From Nocardioides immobilis (GTDB taxonomy: Bacteria > Actinomycetota > Actinomycetes > Propionibacteriales > Nocardioidaceae): a stretch of DNA of 64,000 nucleotides. Below are positions 51,568 to 60,422 of the stretch, piece by piece. The position numbers were made by a program, and so were the translations under genes. The notes beneath the pieces are model-generated. The model was not told the DNA's origin, did not search any database, and was given only the letters and a program-made list of their open reading frames with translations. Numbering within the stretch: position 1 is the stretch's first letter; the number at the start of each line of letters is the position of its first letter. The stretch is from positions 124,001 through 188,000 of the forward strand of contig NZ_QXGH01000016.1 of the NCBI RefSeq assembly GCF_003515065.1. Reading direction: 5' to 3'.

Positions 51568-52551
51568 CGGTCCGAGCCCAGGGAACCCAAGGCGGAAAGC
51601 ACATACCGGCCGGCTCTGGTCGGCCTCGCCCTGCTTCTCTCTCTCGCCTTGCTGACGGCGATGACCGTGTCCTCACGCGCCGAGACGGACGCACAGACGC
51701 CGACCGAAACGCCGACCGAGACGCCAACCGAGACGCCAACCGAGACCCCGACCGAGACCCCGACCGAAACCCCGACCGAAACCCCGACCGAAACCCCGAC
51801 CGAAACCCCGACCGAAACGCCGACCGAAACGCCGACCGCCGTCAGCTGGTCGACTGTGGAGCGCATCCTGCCTGACGGACGCACGTACTTCGTGCGACTG
51901 CCGAACTGCACGCCCGTCGATGCTCCAGAATGCACAGAGATCCTGGGCCGGAGCCGGCCGGTGATTCTCTTTCTGCACTCAGCAGGAGCGGCAGAAGACG
52001 CGACCAAGGCGGACTCCTGGCTGACCACACTCCAGCGGGCCGCTGGAAACACGATTCTCGTCTTCGGTGTCAGCAAGGACAGCACACGACGCTGGAACGG
52101 CGGGCTGTGCTGCACCACTTCGGCGGTCGACGACGTCGGCTATCTGACCGCGATCGTCGACGATCTGTCCGACTCCTGGCCGATCAACAAGGCCCGCGTC
52201 GGTCTGCTGGGCCACTCCAACGGTGGCATGCTGGCGCTGCGGGCGATCTGCGAACGTCCCGACGCCTTCGCGGCGGTCGCCGCGCTCGCCGCTACCTATG
52301 GCGGGCCGTGCGACAAGGCTAAGACCCGGATCGCTCAGTGGCACGGCGCCTTCGACGCGAAGATCCCTCTCGACGGAGGCGTTGTCTCACTTCTCGGCAC
52401 CACCATCACGTTCCCCCCGGTCGCGGAGCTGACGCAGCGAACAGCCCCCGGCTCGTACTTCATGCTGCGCGTCACCGCCGGAGGCGGCCACGCTCTCTCG
52501 TCGGTCGAATACCGACAGGCGGTCGCCTGGCTGCTCACCGGACGCGCTTGA
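51568..52551 (+). pseudogene. Secreted alpha/beta-hydrolase (LpqC-like) split by IS256 insertion
   Basis: The reading frame after the IS runs from CGG at 51568 through RPALVGLALLLSLALL (signal core), an 11-unit TETP repeat and a hydrolase domain. VILFLHSAGAAEDATKAD is the oxyanion region, GLLGHSNGGMLALRAICE holds the nucleophile Ser, and HGAFDAKIPLDGG and GGGHALSS supply acid and His. The N-terminal 13 codons (ATG at 50127 to GAG at 50165) lie on the other side of the IS in the same frame, giving a 340-residue original. Later ATG/TTG starts would lose the signal peptide. PHB-depolymerase-like esterases (LpqC) are the closest family. Confidence 0.85.
51703..51834 (+). repeat. Eleven 12-base tandem repeats encoding Thr-Glu-Thr-Pro
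   Basis: ACCGA(A/G)AC(G/C)CC(G/A) is repeated 11 times in frame between the signal sequence and the hydrolase domain. Third-position variants show blocks of identical units, as left by recent slippage or unequal exchange. The product is an extended linker of TETP units. Confidence 0.95.
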
Positions 52552-53014
52552 GACGCGGTCAGGGCAGAGGTTGTAGCGCGCGCGTTGAGCAGCGCGACCG
52601 CTGAGGGACTGCATCTGGTCCGCAGTTCGGCGTCGCGCTCCCATTGAGACGACGCCAGCCTAGGAACCTTGATCAGAGCTGCAGCGAAACGAAGGGGCGA
52701 GATGTGGCAACGATGATCGAGAACCGTGGCGCAGTTCTATCGCGGCAGGACGCCCGAGAACGTCCGACCGCACGAGTTCGGTGACATCGACGACCCCGCG
52801 AGGCTCGGCGACTGGCAGGACACGGCCGGAGGCCGCTGGCGACGTTGCTGCGCGAGCCACTCCCGCGGTGATGAGGTAGCTCCCCCAGCGCTGCGACCGG
52901 TCACTGCGCCGAGGGAGCGACCCCTACACCAAGGAAGTGTGGCGGCCTCGTCAGCGGCGCCCCCAAGTACCCGCAATCCACCCACGGATCGCTCAGAAGA
53001 GCCTGAAAATGGCG
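52552..53014. other. No convincing gene; degraded region between hydrolase and tRNA-Thr
   Basis: About 460 bases without a supported gene. A frame containing QFYRGRTPENVRPHEFGDID opens at 52726 but runs into the tRNA gene, so it is not accepted; the segment may be a relic. Codon pattern is not uniform. Confidence 0.5.
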
Positions 53015-53042
53015 GGAACCCGGCCCTGTGGGACCGGGTTCC
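53015..53042 (-). terminator. Terminator of tRNA-Thr
   Basis: GGAACCCGGCCC (53015-53026) pairs with GGG-A-CCGGGTTCC (53030-53042) around TGT, with one bulged base, immediately 3' of the tRNA on the minus strand. A similar hairpin follows the partial tRNA copy at 49674-49700. Confidence 0.7.
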
Positions 53043-53047
53043 AGGCG

Positions 53048-53120
53048 AGCCGCCTGTCGGAATCGAACCGACGACCTGCTCATTACGAGTGAGCCGCTCT
53101 ACCGACTGAGCTAAGGCGGC
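53048..53120 (-). tRNA. tRNA-Thr (anticodon CGT)
   Basis: Minus-strand GCCGCCT (53120-53114) pairs with AGGCGGC (53055-53049). The anticodon stem GCTCA/TGAGC encloses CTCGTAA, anticodon CGT. The T-arm is GTCGGTTCGATTCCGAC. CCA not encoded. Its 3' part is duplicated at 49706-49751. Confidence 0.96.
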
Positions 53121-53184
53121 GTGCTGCCGGGGCAACAACCTGCGGAAGCATACCGGCGGCCCGGCGACGTCACGAAACCGGCGC

Positions 53185-54756
53185 TCAGCACTCCTTGCCG
53201 TCGGCGGGGACGGTGCCGTCGATCAGGTAGGCGTGGACGGCGTCGTCGATGCAGGCGTTGCCGCGGTTGTAGGCGGTGTGCCCGTCGCCGTCGCGGCTGA
53301 GCAGGACGCCGGACTCGAGCTGCTCGGCCATCGCGACGGCCTCCTGGTACGGCGTCGCCGGGTCGCGGGTGGTGCCGATGACGACGATCGGGGCGGCGCC
53401 GGAGCCGTCGATCTCGATCGCGGGCTCGGTGGTCTCGAACGGGGTGCCGTGGCAGGTCACCAGGCTCCACGCGAACACCCGGCCGAAGGTCGGCGACGCC
53501 TCCTCGAACTCGTCGAAGTAGTCGGGCACCTCCTCGGCGGAGATCGACCACGGGTCGTCGAGGCAGTTGATGACACTGATCGCCTCGAGGCTGTTGTCGA
53601 CGTACTCACCGTTTTCGCGCGAGCCGTAGAAGTCGGACAGGAACAGCAGGGTGCTCCCGTCCCCGGCGAGCGCCTCCTCGAGGGCAGTGTCGAGGATCGA
53701 CCAGTTGTCCTTCGAGTAGAGAGGCAGGACCAGGCCGTAGAACGCGTTGCCCACGGTGAGGTCGCGCTCCTCGTTGGTCGGCAGCGGCTCGGCGTCGATG
53801 TCGGCGAGCAGGTCGTCGATCGTCTGCAGACCCTCGTCGACGGTGTCGCCGAGGAAGCAGTCGCCGCCGTCGACGCAGTCCTCCAGGTAGGCGCGCAGCG
53901 CGGTCTCGAAGCCCTCGGCCTGGCTCAGCGAGCCCTCGAGCGTCGGCAGGCTCGGGTCGACCGCGCCGTCGAGCACGAACCGGCCGACGTTCGCGGGGAA
54001 GATCTCGGCGTACGTCGCGCCGAGGCGGGTGCCGTAGGAGAACCCGAAGTAGGGCAGCTTCTGCTCGCCGAGCGCGGCCCGGAGCACGTCCATGTCGCGC
54101 GCGACCTCGATCGTGGACACGTGGGCGGCGAGGTCACCGGTCTTCTCCTCACAACCCGACCAGAACTCCTCCTGGTGGGCGACGACGTCGCGCTCCTCGC
54201 GCCGGTCGTCCGGGTCCGGATCGGCCGCGATGTAGGCGTCGAGGTCGGCGTCGGTCAGGCAGTCGACCGGGCTGGAGTCGCCGGTGCCGCGCGGGTCGAA
54301 GCCGACGATGTCGTAGCGGGCACGGAGCTCCTGCCCGAAGTAGCCGTCGGCCTCCTCGGCGGTGCTGGTGCCGGGCGCTCCGGGGCCGCCCGGGTTGACG
54401 ACCAGGGAGCCGATCCGATCACCCGTCGCCGGTGCCATCTCGAGCGCGATGTCGATGGTCTCGCCGGTCGGCTCGGCGTAGTCGACCGGGACCTCCAGCG
54501 TCCCGCACTGGTTCGACCCGCACGACTCCCACGCGATCTGCTGGCCGTAGAAGGACTCCAGCCCGGCGGGAACCTCCCCGGTGTCCGGCGGCGTCGAGGA
54601 CTCGGACTGCGTATCTGAAGGGGCCTCGGACGTCGAGTCCTGGTCGGCGCTGCTGTCGTCGTTGTCGTCCCCCGTGACCAGCACGACCGCCACAGTGGCG
54701 CCGGCAGCGATCACCAGCGCCCAGATGACGATGATCGCCACGATCAGCTTCTTCAA
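53185..54756 (-). CDS. Secreted alpha/beta-hydrolase, tripeptidyl aminopeptidase-like
   Basis: A 523-residue membrane-anchored or secreted hydrolase with helix IVAIIVIWALVIAAGATVAVVLV and a long Asp/Ser/Thr linker. The core has LVVNPGGPGAPG (oxyanion loop), FDPRGTGDSSPVDC and the nucleophile elbow GFSYGTRLGATYAE; the C-terminal TAP-like domain ends with GTTRDPATPYQEA and GDGHTAYNRGNACID, holding Asp and His. Tripeptidyl peptidases of this type release N-terminal tripeptides outside the cell. TTG start at 54756, with GGAGA upstream. Downstream of holB. Confidence 0.9.
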   Translation of the reverse strand: MKKLIVAIIVIWALVIAAGATVAVVLVTGDDNDDSSADQDSTSEAPSDTQSESSTPPDTGEVPAGLESFYGQQIAWESCGSNQCGTLEVPVDYAEPTGETIDIALEMAPATGDRIGSLVVNPGGPGAPGTSTAEEADGYFGQELRARYDIVGFDPRGTGDSSPVDCLTDADLDAYIAADPDPDDRREERDVVAHQEEFWSGCEEKTGDLAAHVSTIEVARDMDVLRAALGEQKLPYFGFSYGTRLGATYAEIFPANVGRFVLDGAVDPSLPTLEGSLSQAEGFETALRAYLEDCVDGGDCFLGDTVDEGLQTIDDLLADIDAEPLPTNEERDLTVGNAFYGLVLPLYSKDNWSILDTALEEALAGDGSTLLFLSDFYGSRENGEYVDNSLEAISVINCLDDPWSISAEEVPDYFDEFEEASPTFGRVFAWSLVTCHGTPFETTEPAIEIDGSGAAPIVVIGTTRDPATPYQEAVAMAEQLESGVLLSRDGDGHTAYNRGNACIDDAVHAYLIDGTVPADGKEC

Positions 54757-54788
54757 GGTCCGTCTCCTCAGTTGCGGTCTGCCAGTGG

Positions 54789-55943
54789 TCAGTGCGGGTC
54801 GGGGACCCGCAGCGCCACCATCATCGACTCCAGCGCCAGCGCGACCGGCACGTTGAACTCCAACATCTGTTCCCGCGCCTCGAAGATCCAACCGATCCGT
54901 CTCAGGTTCAGCTCGGCCGACGACGACTGCGCGATCCGTTCGACATCGGCCCGGATGTCCTCGTTGACCAGCTCGCCGGGCGCGCCGGTCGCGAGCGCGA
55001 TCGCGTCGCGGTAGACCGAGACCAGGTCGATCAGCCCCCGGTCGACGACGTCAAGCTGACGGCGCTTGGCCCGGGTCTTCTGCGCGGTCTCGAGGTCCCG
55101 CAGGGCGGGGGCGTACTCCCGCGGCCGGCGACCGCGCTCGACGACGCCGTACGCCGTGTCGAGGTCGGTCTTCTCCTTCGCGTCGAGGACGGCGGTGATC
55201 TCGTCGGCCTCCGCCTTCGCGACCTCGGCGAGCCGGGCCGCCGCCGCCAGGCACGCGCCGAGCGAGGTCAGCCGGGCCGGGAGCCCGACCACGTCCTGGC
55301 GCCGGTCGCGCACCGCGTCGTCGAAGGCGAGCGCCTTGGCGCGGCCGATGTGGCCCTGGCTGGCGCGGGCGGCGTACGACGCGCGCCCGGCCTCACAGCC
55401 CAGCGACTGCAGGAAGCCGGCGACGTCGGCGGCCGTCGGGGTGCTCAGCGACACCAGCCGGCAGCGGGACCGGATGGTCGGCAGCACGTCCTCGACCGTC
55501 GGTGCGCACAGCATCCAGACGGTGCGGGGGGTGGGCTCCTCGATCGCCTTGAGGAGGGCGTTGCACGCCTGCTCCGTGAGCCGGTCGGCGTCCTCGACGA
55601 TGAGGATCTGCCATCGCTTGCCCATCGGCGTCAGCGATGCGCGGCGCACCAGGTCACGCACCTCCTTGACGCCGATCGTCAGCTTCTCGGTGCGGATCAG
55701 GGCGACGTCGGCGTGGCTCCCGGCGAGGGCCGTGCGGCAGTCGTGGCAGTCCGCCGGGCAGGCAGGGCCGAGGCCGCCGTGCTCGCACTGGAGAGCAGCC
55801 GCGAAGGCGACCGCGGTGTTGGAGCGCCCCGATCCCGGCGGTCCGGTGAACAGCCAGGCGTGGCTCATGCCCTGCCCGGCCACGGCCGTCTGCAGCGTCT
55901 CGATGACCGGGCGCTGGCCGACCAGGCTGGTCCAGACGCTCAT
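54789..55943 (-). CDS. holB: DNA polymerase III subunit delta'
   Basis: A 384-residue clamp-loader subunit. LFTGPPGSGRSNTAVAFAAAL is the Walker A loop with Arg in place of Lys, as usual for delta' proteins, which do not hydrolyse ATP. LIVEDADRLTEQACNALLKAIEEP is the Walker B region, and CEHGGLGPACPADCHDC holds the zinc ligands. The C-terminal collar helices follow. ATG overlaps the tmk stop by four bases (ATGA). Upstream order topA-SGNH-tmk-holB resembles other actinobacteria. Confidence 0.96.
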   Translation of the reverse strand: MSVWTSLVGQRPVIETLQTAVAGQGMSHAWLFTGPPGSGRSNTAVAFAAALQCEHGGLGPACPADCHDCRTALAGSHADVALIRTEKLTIGVKEVRDLVRRASLTPMGKRWQILIVEDADRLTEQACNALLKAIEEPTPRTVWMLCAPTVEDVLPTIRSRCRLVSLSTPTAADVAGFLQSLGCEAGRASYAARASQGHIGRAKALAFDDAVRDRRQDVVGLPARLTSLGACLAAAARLAEVAKAEADEITAVLDAKEKTDLDTAYGVVERGRRPREYAPALRDLETAQKTRAKRRQLDVVDRGLIDLVSVYRDAIALATGAPGELVNEDIRADVERIAQSSSAELNLRRIGWIFEAREQMLEFNVPVALALESMMVALRVPDPH

Positions 55944-56596
55944 ACCGGCTCCTGCTTGGCCTGGCCGAGCAGCGGAGCGACCCGCTCGCGGATCGCGGCC
56001 GCGATCTCGTCGATGTCGGCCCGGGCGTCGAGCACCAGGTAGTGGTCGACGTCCGCGGCCGCGAGGTCCAGGAACGCCTGCCGCACCCGCTGGTGGAACG
56101 CGAGCGACTCCCCCTCGATCCGGTCGCGCTCGCTGAACCGGCCGAGCCCGGCCTCCGGCTCGAGGTCGAGCACCACGGTCAGGTGCGGGCGCAGGTCACC
56201 GGTCGCCCAGCGCGCCACGTGCTCGAGCTCGGCGGGGTCGAGCGAGCGGCCGGCGCCCTGGTAGGCCAGCGCGGAGTCGACGTACCGGTCGGTGATGACG
56301 ACCTCGCCCCGCGCCAGAGCCGGCAGCACCACGGTCTCGACGTGCTCGGCCTTGTCGGCCGCGTAGAGCAGCGCCTCGGTGCGGTCGTCGAGGTCGCCGG
56401 TCTCGGGGCTCAGCACGATCCGGCGTACCTCCTTGCCGACCACGGTGTCGCCCGGCTCGAAGGTCAGGCGTACGGCGTACCCCTCCGCGCGGAGCGCGTC
56501 GCCGAGCAGCCGGGACTGGGTCGACTTGCCCGACCCCTCCCCGCCCTCGAAGCACACGAACACCCCGGTGTCGGTGTAACGGCCGAGCCATCCCAT
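55940..56596 (-). CDS. tmk: Thymidylate kinase
   Basis: A 218-residue dTMP kinase. FVCFEGGEGSGKSTQSRLLG is the P-loop, TFEPGDTVVGKEVRRI the LID/DR(Y/F) precursor region and VITDRYVDSALAYQGAGRSLD the DRY motif with catalytic Arg. It makes dTDP in the cytoplasm. ATG at 56596, stop overlaps holB start. Confidence 0.97.
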   Translation of the reverse strand: MGWLGRYTDTGVFVCFEGGEGSGKSTQSRLLGDALRAEGYAVRLTFEPGDTVVGKEVRRIVLSPETGDLDDRTEALLYAADKAEHVETVVLPALARGEVVITDRYVDSALAYQGAGRSLDPAELEHVARWATGDLRPHLTVVLDLEPEAGLGRFSERDRIEGESLAFHQRVRQAFLDLAAADVDHYLVLDARADIDEIAAAIRERVAPLLGQAKQEPV

Positions 56597-56664
56597 GAGG
56601 AAGAACCTACGGTGCAGGCCCGACGATCGGCGACGGTGGTCGGCCCACGGCGGGTCAGTGCGGG

Positions 56665-57507
56665 TCAGCCCCCGTGGCGACCGGGACCGATGGCAGCGGT
56701 GACGGCCGCGGCGTACGCCTCGTAGCCGGCGGCGTTCGGGTGGAACGCGCCGGGCTCGAGCGACCCGTCCGGCCGCAGCAGGCCGAGGATCCACGGCTCC
56801 GGCGCGTTCACGCCGTGGCCGTCGAAGCGGTGCGTCACGTCGACGTAGTCGAAGCCGTGCTCCTCCGCCGCGGCCCGCAGCGCGGCGTTCAGCACGTCGG
56901 CGCCGTCGTTGAGGGACTGCTGCTCACCCTGCGACGCGCCGAGGTAGCTGCCGTGGTCCGGCGAGAACAGCCGGGGGTAGCCGGTCACGATCACCCGCGC
57001 CTCCGGCGCAGCGGCGGCGACCTGGTCGTGGAGCGTGTCGAGCTGCGCCGGAAGGTCGCTGCCGATCCGGCCGAGGATCATCTCGGTGGTGCGCGCGCAG
57101 TCGGTGTCGGCGCGGAGGAGGCACGCCCCCACGGCGTCCGACCAGCCGATGTCGTTGCCACCGATGCTGAGCAGGACTAGGTCGCTCTCCGCGTCGAGGG
57201 CGGACAGCTGCCCGCCCTCGATCAGCGAGGTCGTGGTCGCGCCGGCGCAGGCGACGAAGTCGTCGAGCGCGAGCCGCTGCCGGCCGTCCACGAGCACGCC
57301 GTACGCCGACTCCGACCGGCCGCAGGCGGTGTACGGCGGCACGCCGTAGCCCGATCCGTAGGAGTCACCGAGCACGTCGTACTGCACGCGCTCCGGCGCC
57401 TCGGCCCCGAGCCGGTCCGGCACGGGTGCCGACGAGGCAGCGGACACGAGCAGCAGCGGAGCGAACAGGAACAACGCGGCCGCGGCCGAGCGACGGGGAC
57501 GGATCAT
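56665..57507 (-). CDS. Secreted SGNH/GDSL hydrolase
   Basis: A 280-residue esterase with signal peptide RRSAAAALFLFAPLLLVSAASSA. Block I VLGDSYGSGYG (Ser), block III LLSIGGNDIGWS (Asn) and block V EPGAFHPNAAGYEAYA (Asp/His replaced by AFHPN form) identify the SGNH catalytic residues. Three Cys pairs suggest disulfides. Substrates of such proteins are lipids or cell-wall acetyl groups. ATG at 57507; tmk lies downstream. Confidence 0.92.
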   Translation of the reverse strand: MIRPRRSAAAALFLFAPLLLVSAASSAPVPDRLGAEAPERVQYDVLGDSYGSGYGVPPYTACGRSESAYGVLVDGRQRLALDDFVACAGATTTSLIEGGQLSALDAESDLVLLSIGGNDIGWSDAVGACLLRADTDCARTTEMILGRIGSDLPAQLDTLHDQVAAAAPEARVIVTGYPRLFSPDHGSYLGASQGEQQSLNDGADVLNAALRAAAEEHGFDYVDVTHRFDGHGVNAPEPWILGLLRPDGSLEPGAFHPNAAGYEAYAAAVTAAIGPGRHGG

Positions 57508-57549
57508 GCAAGGACAGTACGTCGCACCACGTAAGCGCCGCGGACGCCG

Positions 57550-60252
57550 TCAGGTCTTCTTCGCGGCCTTCTTCGCGGGCGCCTTCTTGGCCGTCTTCTT
57601 CGCAGCAGCCTTCTTGGCCGGTGCCTTCTTCGCGCCGCGCTTGGCCGCCTTCTTGGCCGGTCCCTTCTCGCGCCGCTCGGCGAGCAGCTCGGCGGCCCGC
57701 TCGAGGGTGATCGCCTCGACCGAGTCGTCCTTGCGGAGCGTGGCGTTGTACTCACCGTCGGTGACGTACTCGCCGAACCGGCCGGCCTTCACCACGATCG
57801 GCTGGCCCGACACCGGGTCGTTGCCGAGCTCCTTGAGCGGCGGCGCCGCCGCGGCCCGACCGCGCTGCTTGGGCTGGGCGTAGATCGCCAGTGCCTCGTC
57901 GAGCGTGATCGTGAAGAGCTGGTCCTCCGTGGTGAGCGACCGCGAGTCGGTGCCCTTCTTGAGGTACGGCCCGTAGCGACCGTTCTGGGCCGTGATCTCC
58001 TCGCCGTCCTCGGCAGCGCCGACCACGCGCGGCAGCGACAGCAGCTTCACCGCGTCGGCCAGCGAGATCGTGTCGAGCGACATCGACTTGAAGAGCGAGC
58101 CGGTGCGCGGCTTGGCACTCTTGGGAGCGTCCTCGGGGAGCTCCTCGGTGACGAACGGGCCGTACCGGCCGTTCTTGGCGATGACCCGCAAACCCGTCTC
58201 CGGGTGGTTGCCGAGCTCGATCTCCTCGCCCGCCGGGTTGGCCAGCAGCTCCTTCGCCTTCGCGAGGGTCAGCTCGTCGGGCGGCAGGTCGTCGGGCACG
58301 TTGGCGCGCTTCGCCGCCGGCGCACCGTCGTCGCCCGGTCCCTCGAGGTAGGGGCCGTACTTGCCGACCCGCAGCGCGATCCCCTCCTCGGGATCGCCGA
58401 CCGGGAAGGTCGCGAGCTCCTTGGCGTCGATGTCGCCCAGCCCGTCGACGAGCGGCTTGAGGCCGGCGAGCTTCTCGGACCCGTAGTAGAACTCGGTGAG
58501 CTCGGTGACCCGGTCCTTCTCGCCGCGCGCCACGTCGTCGAGGACGGTCTCCATCAGCGCGGTGAAGTCGTAGTCGATGAGCCGGGTGAAGTGCTCCTCG
58601 AGCAGCCGGACCACGGAGAACGCGATCCAGGCCGGCACCAGCGCGGTGCCCTTCTTGTAGACGTAGCCGCGGTTGAGGATGGTGCCGATGATCGAGGCGT
58701 ACGTCGACGGCCGGCCGATCTGGCGGTCCTCGAGCTCCTTGATCAGGGTGGCCTCGGTGTAGCGGCTCGGCGGCTTGGTCTCGTGGCCGTTCGCGCTGAG
58801 CGACGCCGCCGAGACCGGGTCGCCCTCGGAGAGCGCCGGCAGCCGGGTCTCCTGGTCGTCCTTCGCGGCACCCTCGTCGGTGCCCTCGACGTACGCCTTG
58901 AGGAAGCCGTGGAACGTGATCACCCGGCCGGAAGCGGAGAAGACGACGTCTGTAGCCGCTTCCCCGTGAAGCCGGGCGAGACCGCCGAGCCGGACCGACA
59001 CGCTCTGGCCGACCGCGTCCTTCATCTGGGAGGCGACGGTGCGCATCCAGATCAGCTCGTAGAGCCGGAACTGGTCGCCGGTCAGGCCGGTCTGCGCCGG
59101 GGTGCGGAACGACTCACCGGCGGGCCGGATCGCCTCGTGCGCCTCCTGGGCGTTCTTGACCTTGCTGGTGTAGGTCCGCGGGGAGTCCGGCAGGTACTCC
59201 GCGCCGTACAGCTCGCGCACCTGCGACCGGGCGGCCTCGATGGCGCCCCCGGACAGGGTGGTCGAGTCGGTACGCATGTAGGTGATGAAGCCGTTCTCGT
59301 ACAGCCGCTGGGCGACCGACATCGTCACGCTGGCGCCCATGCCGAGCTTGCGGCTCGCCTCCTGCTGGAGGGTGGTCGTCCGGAACGGCGCGTACGGCGA
59401 CCGCTTGTAGGGCTTGGCCTCCACCGAGCGGACGTCGTACGACGACTCGGCGAGCGCCGACACCAGCGACTCGGCACGTGCCCGGTCGAGGTGCACCACC
59501 TCGGCCCGGCCCTTGAGCTGGCCGTCGGGACCGAAGTTGCTGCCGGAGGCGACCCGGGTGCCGTCGAGCGAGTAGAGCTTCGCGGGGAACATCCGCTGGT
59601 CGTGCTTGCTGCCGGCGTCGAACGTGCCCTCGAGGTCCCAGTACGACGCGACCCGGAACGCCATCCGCTCCTTCTCGCGGTCGACGACCAGCCGGGTCGC
59701 CACCGACTGGACGCGGCCTGCGGAGAGCCCGGACATGACCTTGCGCCACAGCACGGGGGAGACCTCGTAGCCGTAGAGCCGGTCGAGGATCCGCCGGGTC
59801 TCCTGCGCCTCGACCAGGTCCATGTCGAGGTCGCGCGGGTTGGCGGCCGCCTCCTGGATCGCGGCCTTGGTGATCTCGTGGAAGACCATCCGCTTCACGG
59901 GGATGTTCTTCGGCTTCAGCTCGTCGAGGAGGTGCCAGGCGATGGCCTCTCCCTCGCGGTCCTCATCGGTGGCGAGGTAGAGCTCGTCGGCGTCCTTGAG
60001 CAGTCCCTTGAGCTTGGAGATGTGCGACTTCTTGTCGCGTGGCACGACGTAGTAGGGCGTGAAGTCGTGCTCGACGTCGATCGCCAGCCGTCCCCAGGGC
60101 TGGTCCTTGATCTTCGCGGGGGTGTCGGCGGCGTTGTTCGGGAGGTCACGGATGTGACCGATCGAGGACTCGACGACATAGCCGTCGCCGAGGTACCCGC
60201 CGATCGTGCGGGCCTTGGCCGGTGACTCGACGATCACCAACTTATGTGGCAC
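57550..60252 (-). CDS. topA: DNA topoisomerase I
   Basis: A 900-residue type IA topoisomerase. KLVIVESPAKARTIGGYLG is the Toprim start, DEDREGEAIAWHLL holds acidic metal residues, and the active-site Tyr is in GFITYMRTDSTTLSG (about residue 320). C-terminal repeat regions GRYGPY follow, replacing zinc fingers, then a Lys/Ala-rich tail (KKAPAKKAAAKKTAKK), known in actinobacteria to aid processive relaxation. GTG at 60252 is chosen; an in-frame GTG at 60273 would add seven residues. It relaxes negative supercoils. Confidence 0.97.
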   Translation of the reverse strand: MPHKLVIVESPAKARTIGGYLGDGYVVESSIGHIRDLPNNAADTPAKIKDQPWGRLAIDVEHDFTPYYVVPRDKKSHISKLKGLLKDADELYLATDEDREGEAIAWHLLDELKPKNIPVKRMVFHEITKAAIQEAAANPRDLDMDLVEAQETRRILDRLYGYEVSPVLWRKVMSGLSAGRVQSVATRLVVDREKERMAFRVASYWDLEGTFDAGSKHDQRMFPAKLYSLDGTRVASGSNFGPDGQLKGRAEVVHLDRARAESLVSALAESSYDVRSVEAKPYKRSPYAPFRTTTLQQEASRKLGMGASVTMSVAQRLYENGFITYMRTDSTTLSGGAIEAARSQVRELYGAEYLPDSPRTYTSKVKNAQEAHEAIRPAGESFRTPAQTGLTGDQFRLYELIWMRTVASQMKDAVGQSVSVRLGGLARLHGEAATDVVFSASGRVITFHGFLKAYVEGTDEGAAKDDQETRLPALSEGDPVSAASLSANGHETKPPSRYTEATLIKELEDRQIGRPSTYASIIGTILNRGYVYKKGTALVPAWIAFSVVRLLEEHFTRLIDYDFTALMETVLDDVARGEKDRVTELTEFYYGSEKLAGLKPLVDGLGDIDAKELATFPVGDPEEGIALRVGKYGPYLEGPGDDGAPAAKRANVPDDLPPDELTLAKAKELLANPAGEEIELGNHPETGLRVIAKNGRYGPFVTEELPEDAPKSAKPRTGSLFKSMSLDTISLADAVKLLSLPRVVGAAEDGEEITAQNGRYGPYLKKGTDSRSLTTEDQLFTITLDEALAIYAQPKQRGRAAAAPPLKELGNDPVSGQPIVVKAGRFGEYVTDGEYNATLRKDDSVEAITLERAAELLAERREKGPAKKAAKRGAKKAPAKKAAAKKTAKKAPAKKAAKKT

Positions 60253-60374
60253 GAGGTCTACTTTTCCCTTCACATGCTGCCGAGCAGGCTACTTCTCACT
60301 GAGCTCAGGTGTTGCTTCCGGTCGGTCGGAGCCCTTCCGAGCGGGCTCACGGCCCAAGACGGTAGCGCGTCTTG

Positions 60375-60403
60375 TCCAGCCCCCCGGCCCCCGAGGGGCT
60401 GGA
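60375..60403 (-). terminator. Terminator after DUF2510 gene
   Basis: TCCAGCCCC (60375-60383) pairs with GGGGCTGGA (60395-60403), a 9-pair GC-rich stem, 20 bases past the stop of the DUF2510 gene on the minus strand. Confidence 0.6.
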
Positions 60404-60422
60404 TGGACGGTCTCGAGGGTCT

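Noticed and set aside
51703..51834. Could the 12-base tandem repeats be a CRISPR array?
   Set aside because: Units are contiguous without spacers, in frame and translate to TETP; it is a coding repeat.
52726..53109. 127-codon open frame with QFYRGRTPENVRPHEFGD
   Set aside because: It reads through the tRNA-Thr gene and its terminator, which no real gene would do.
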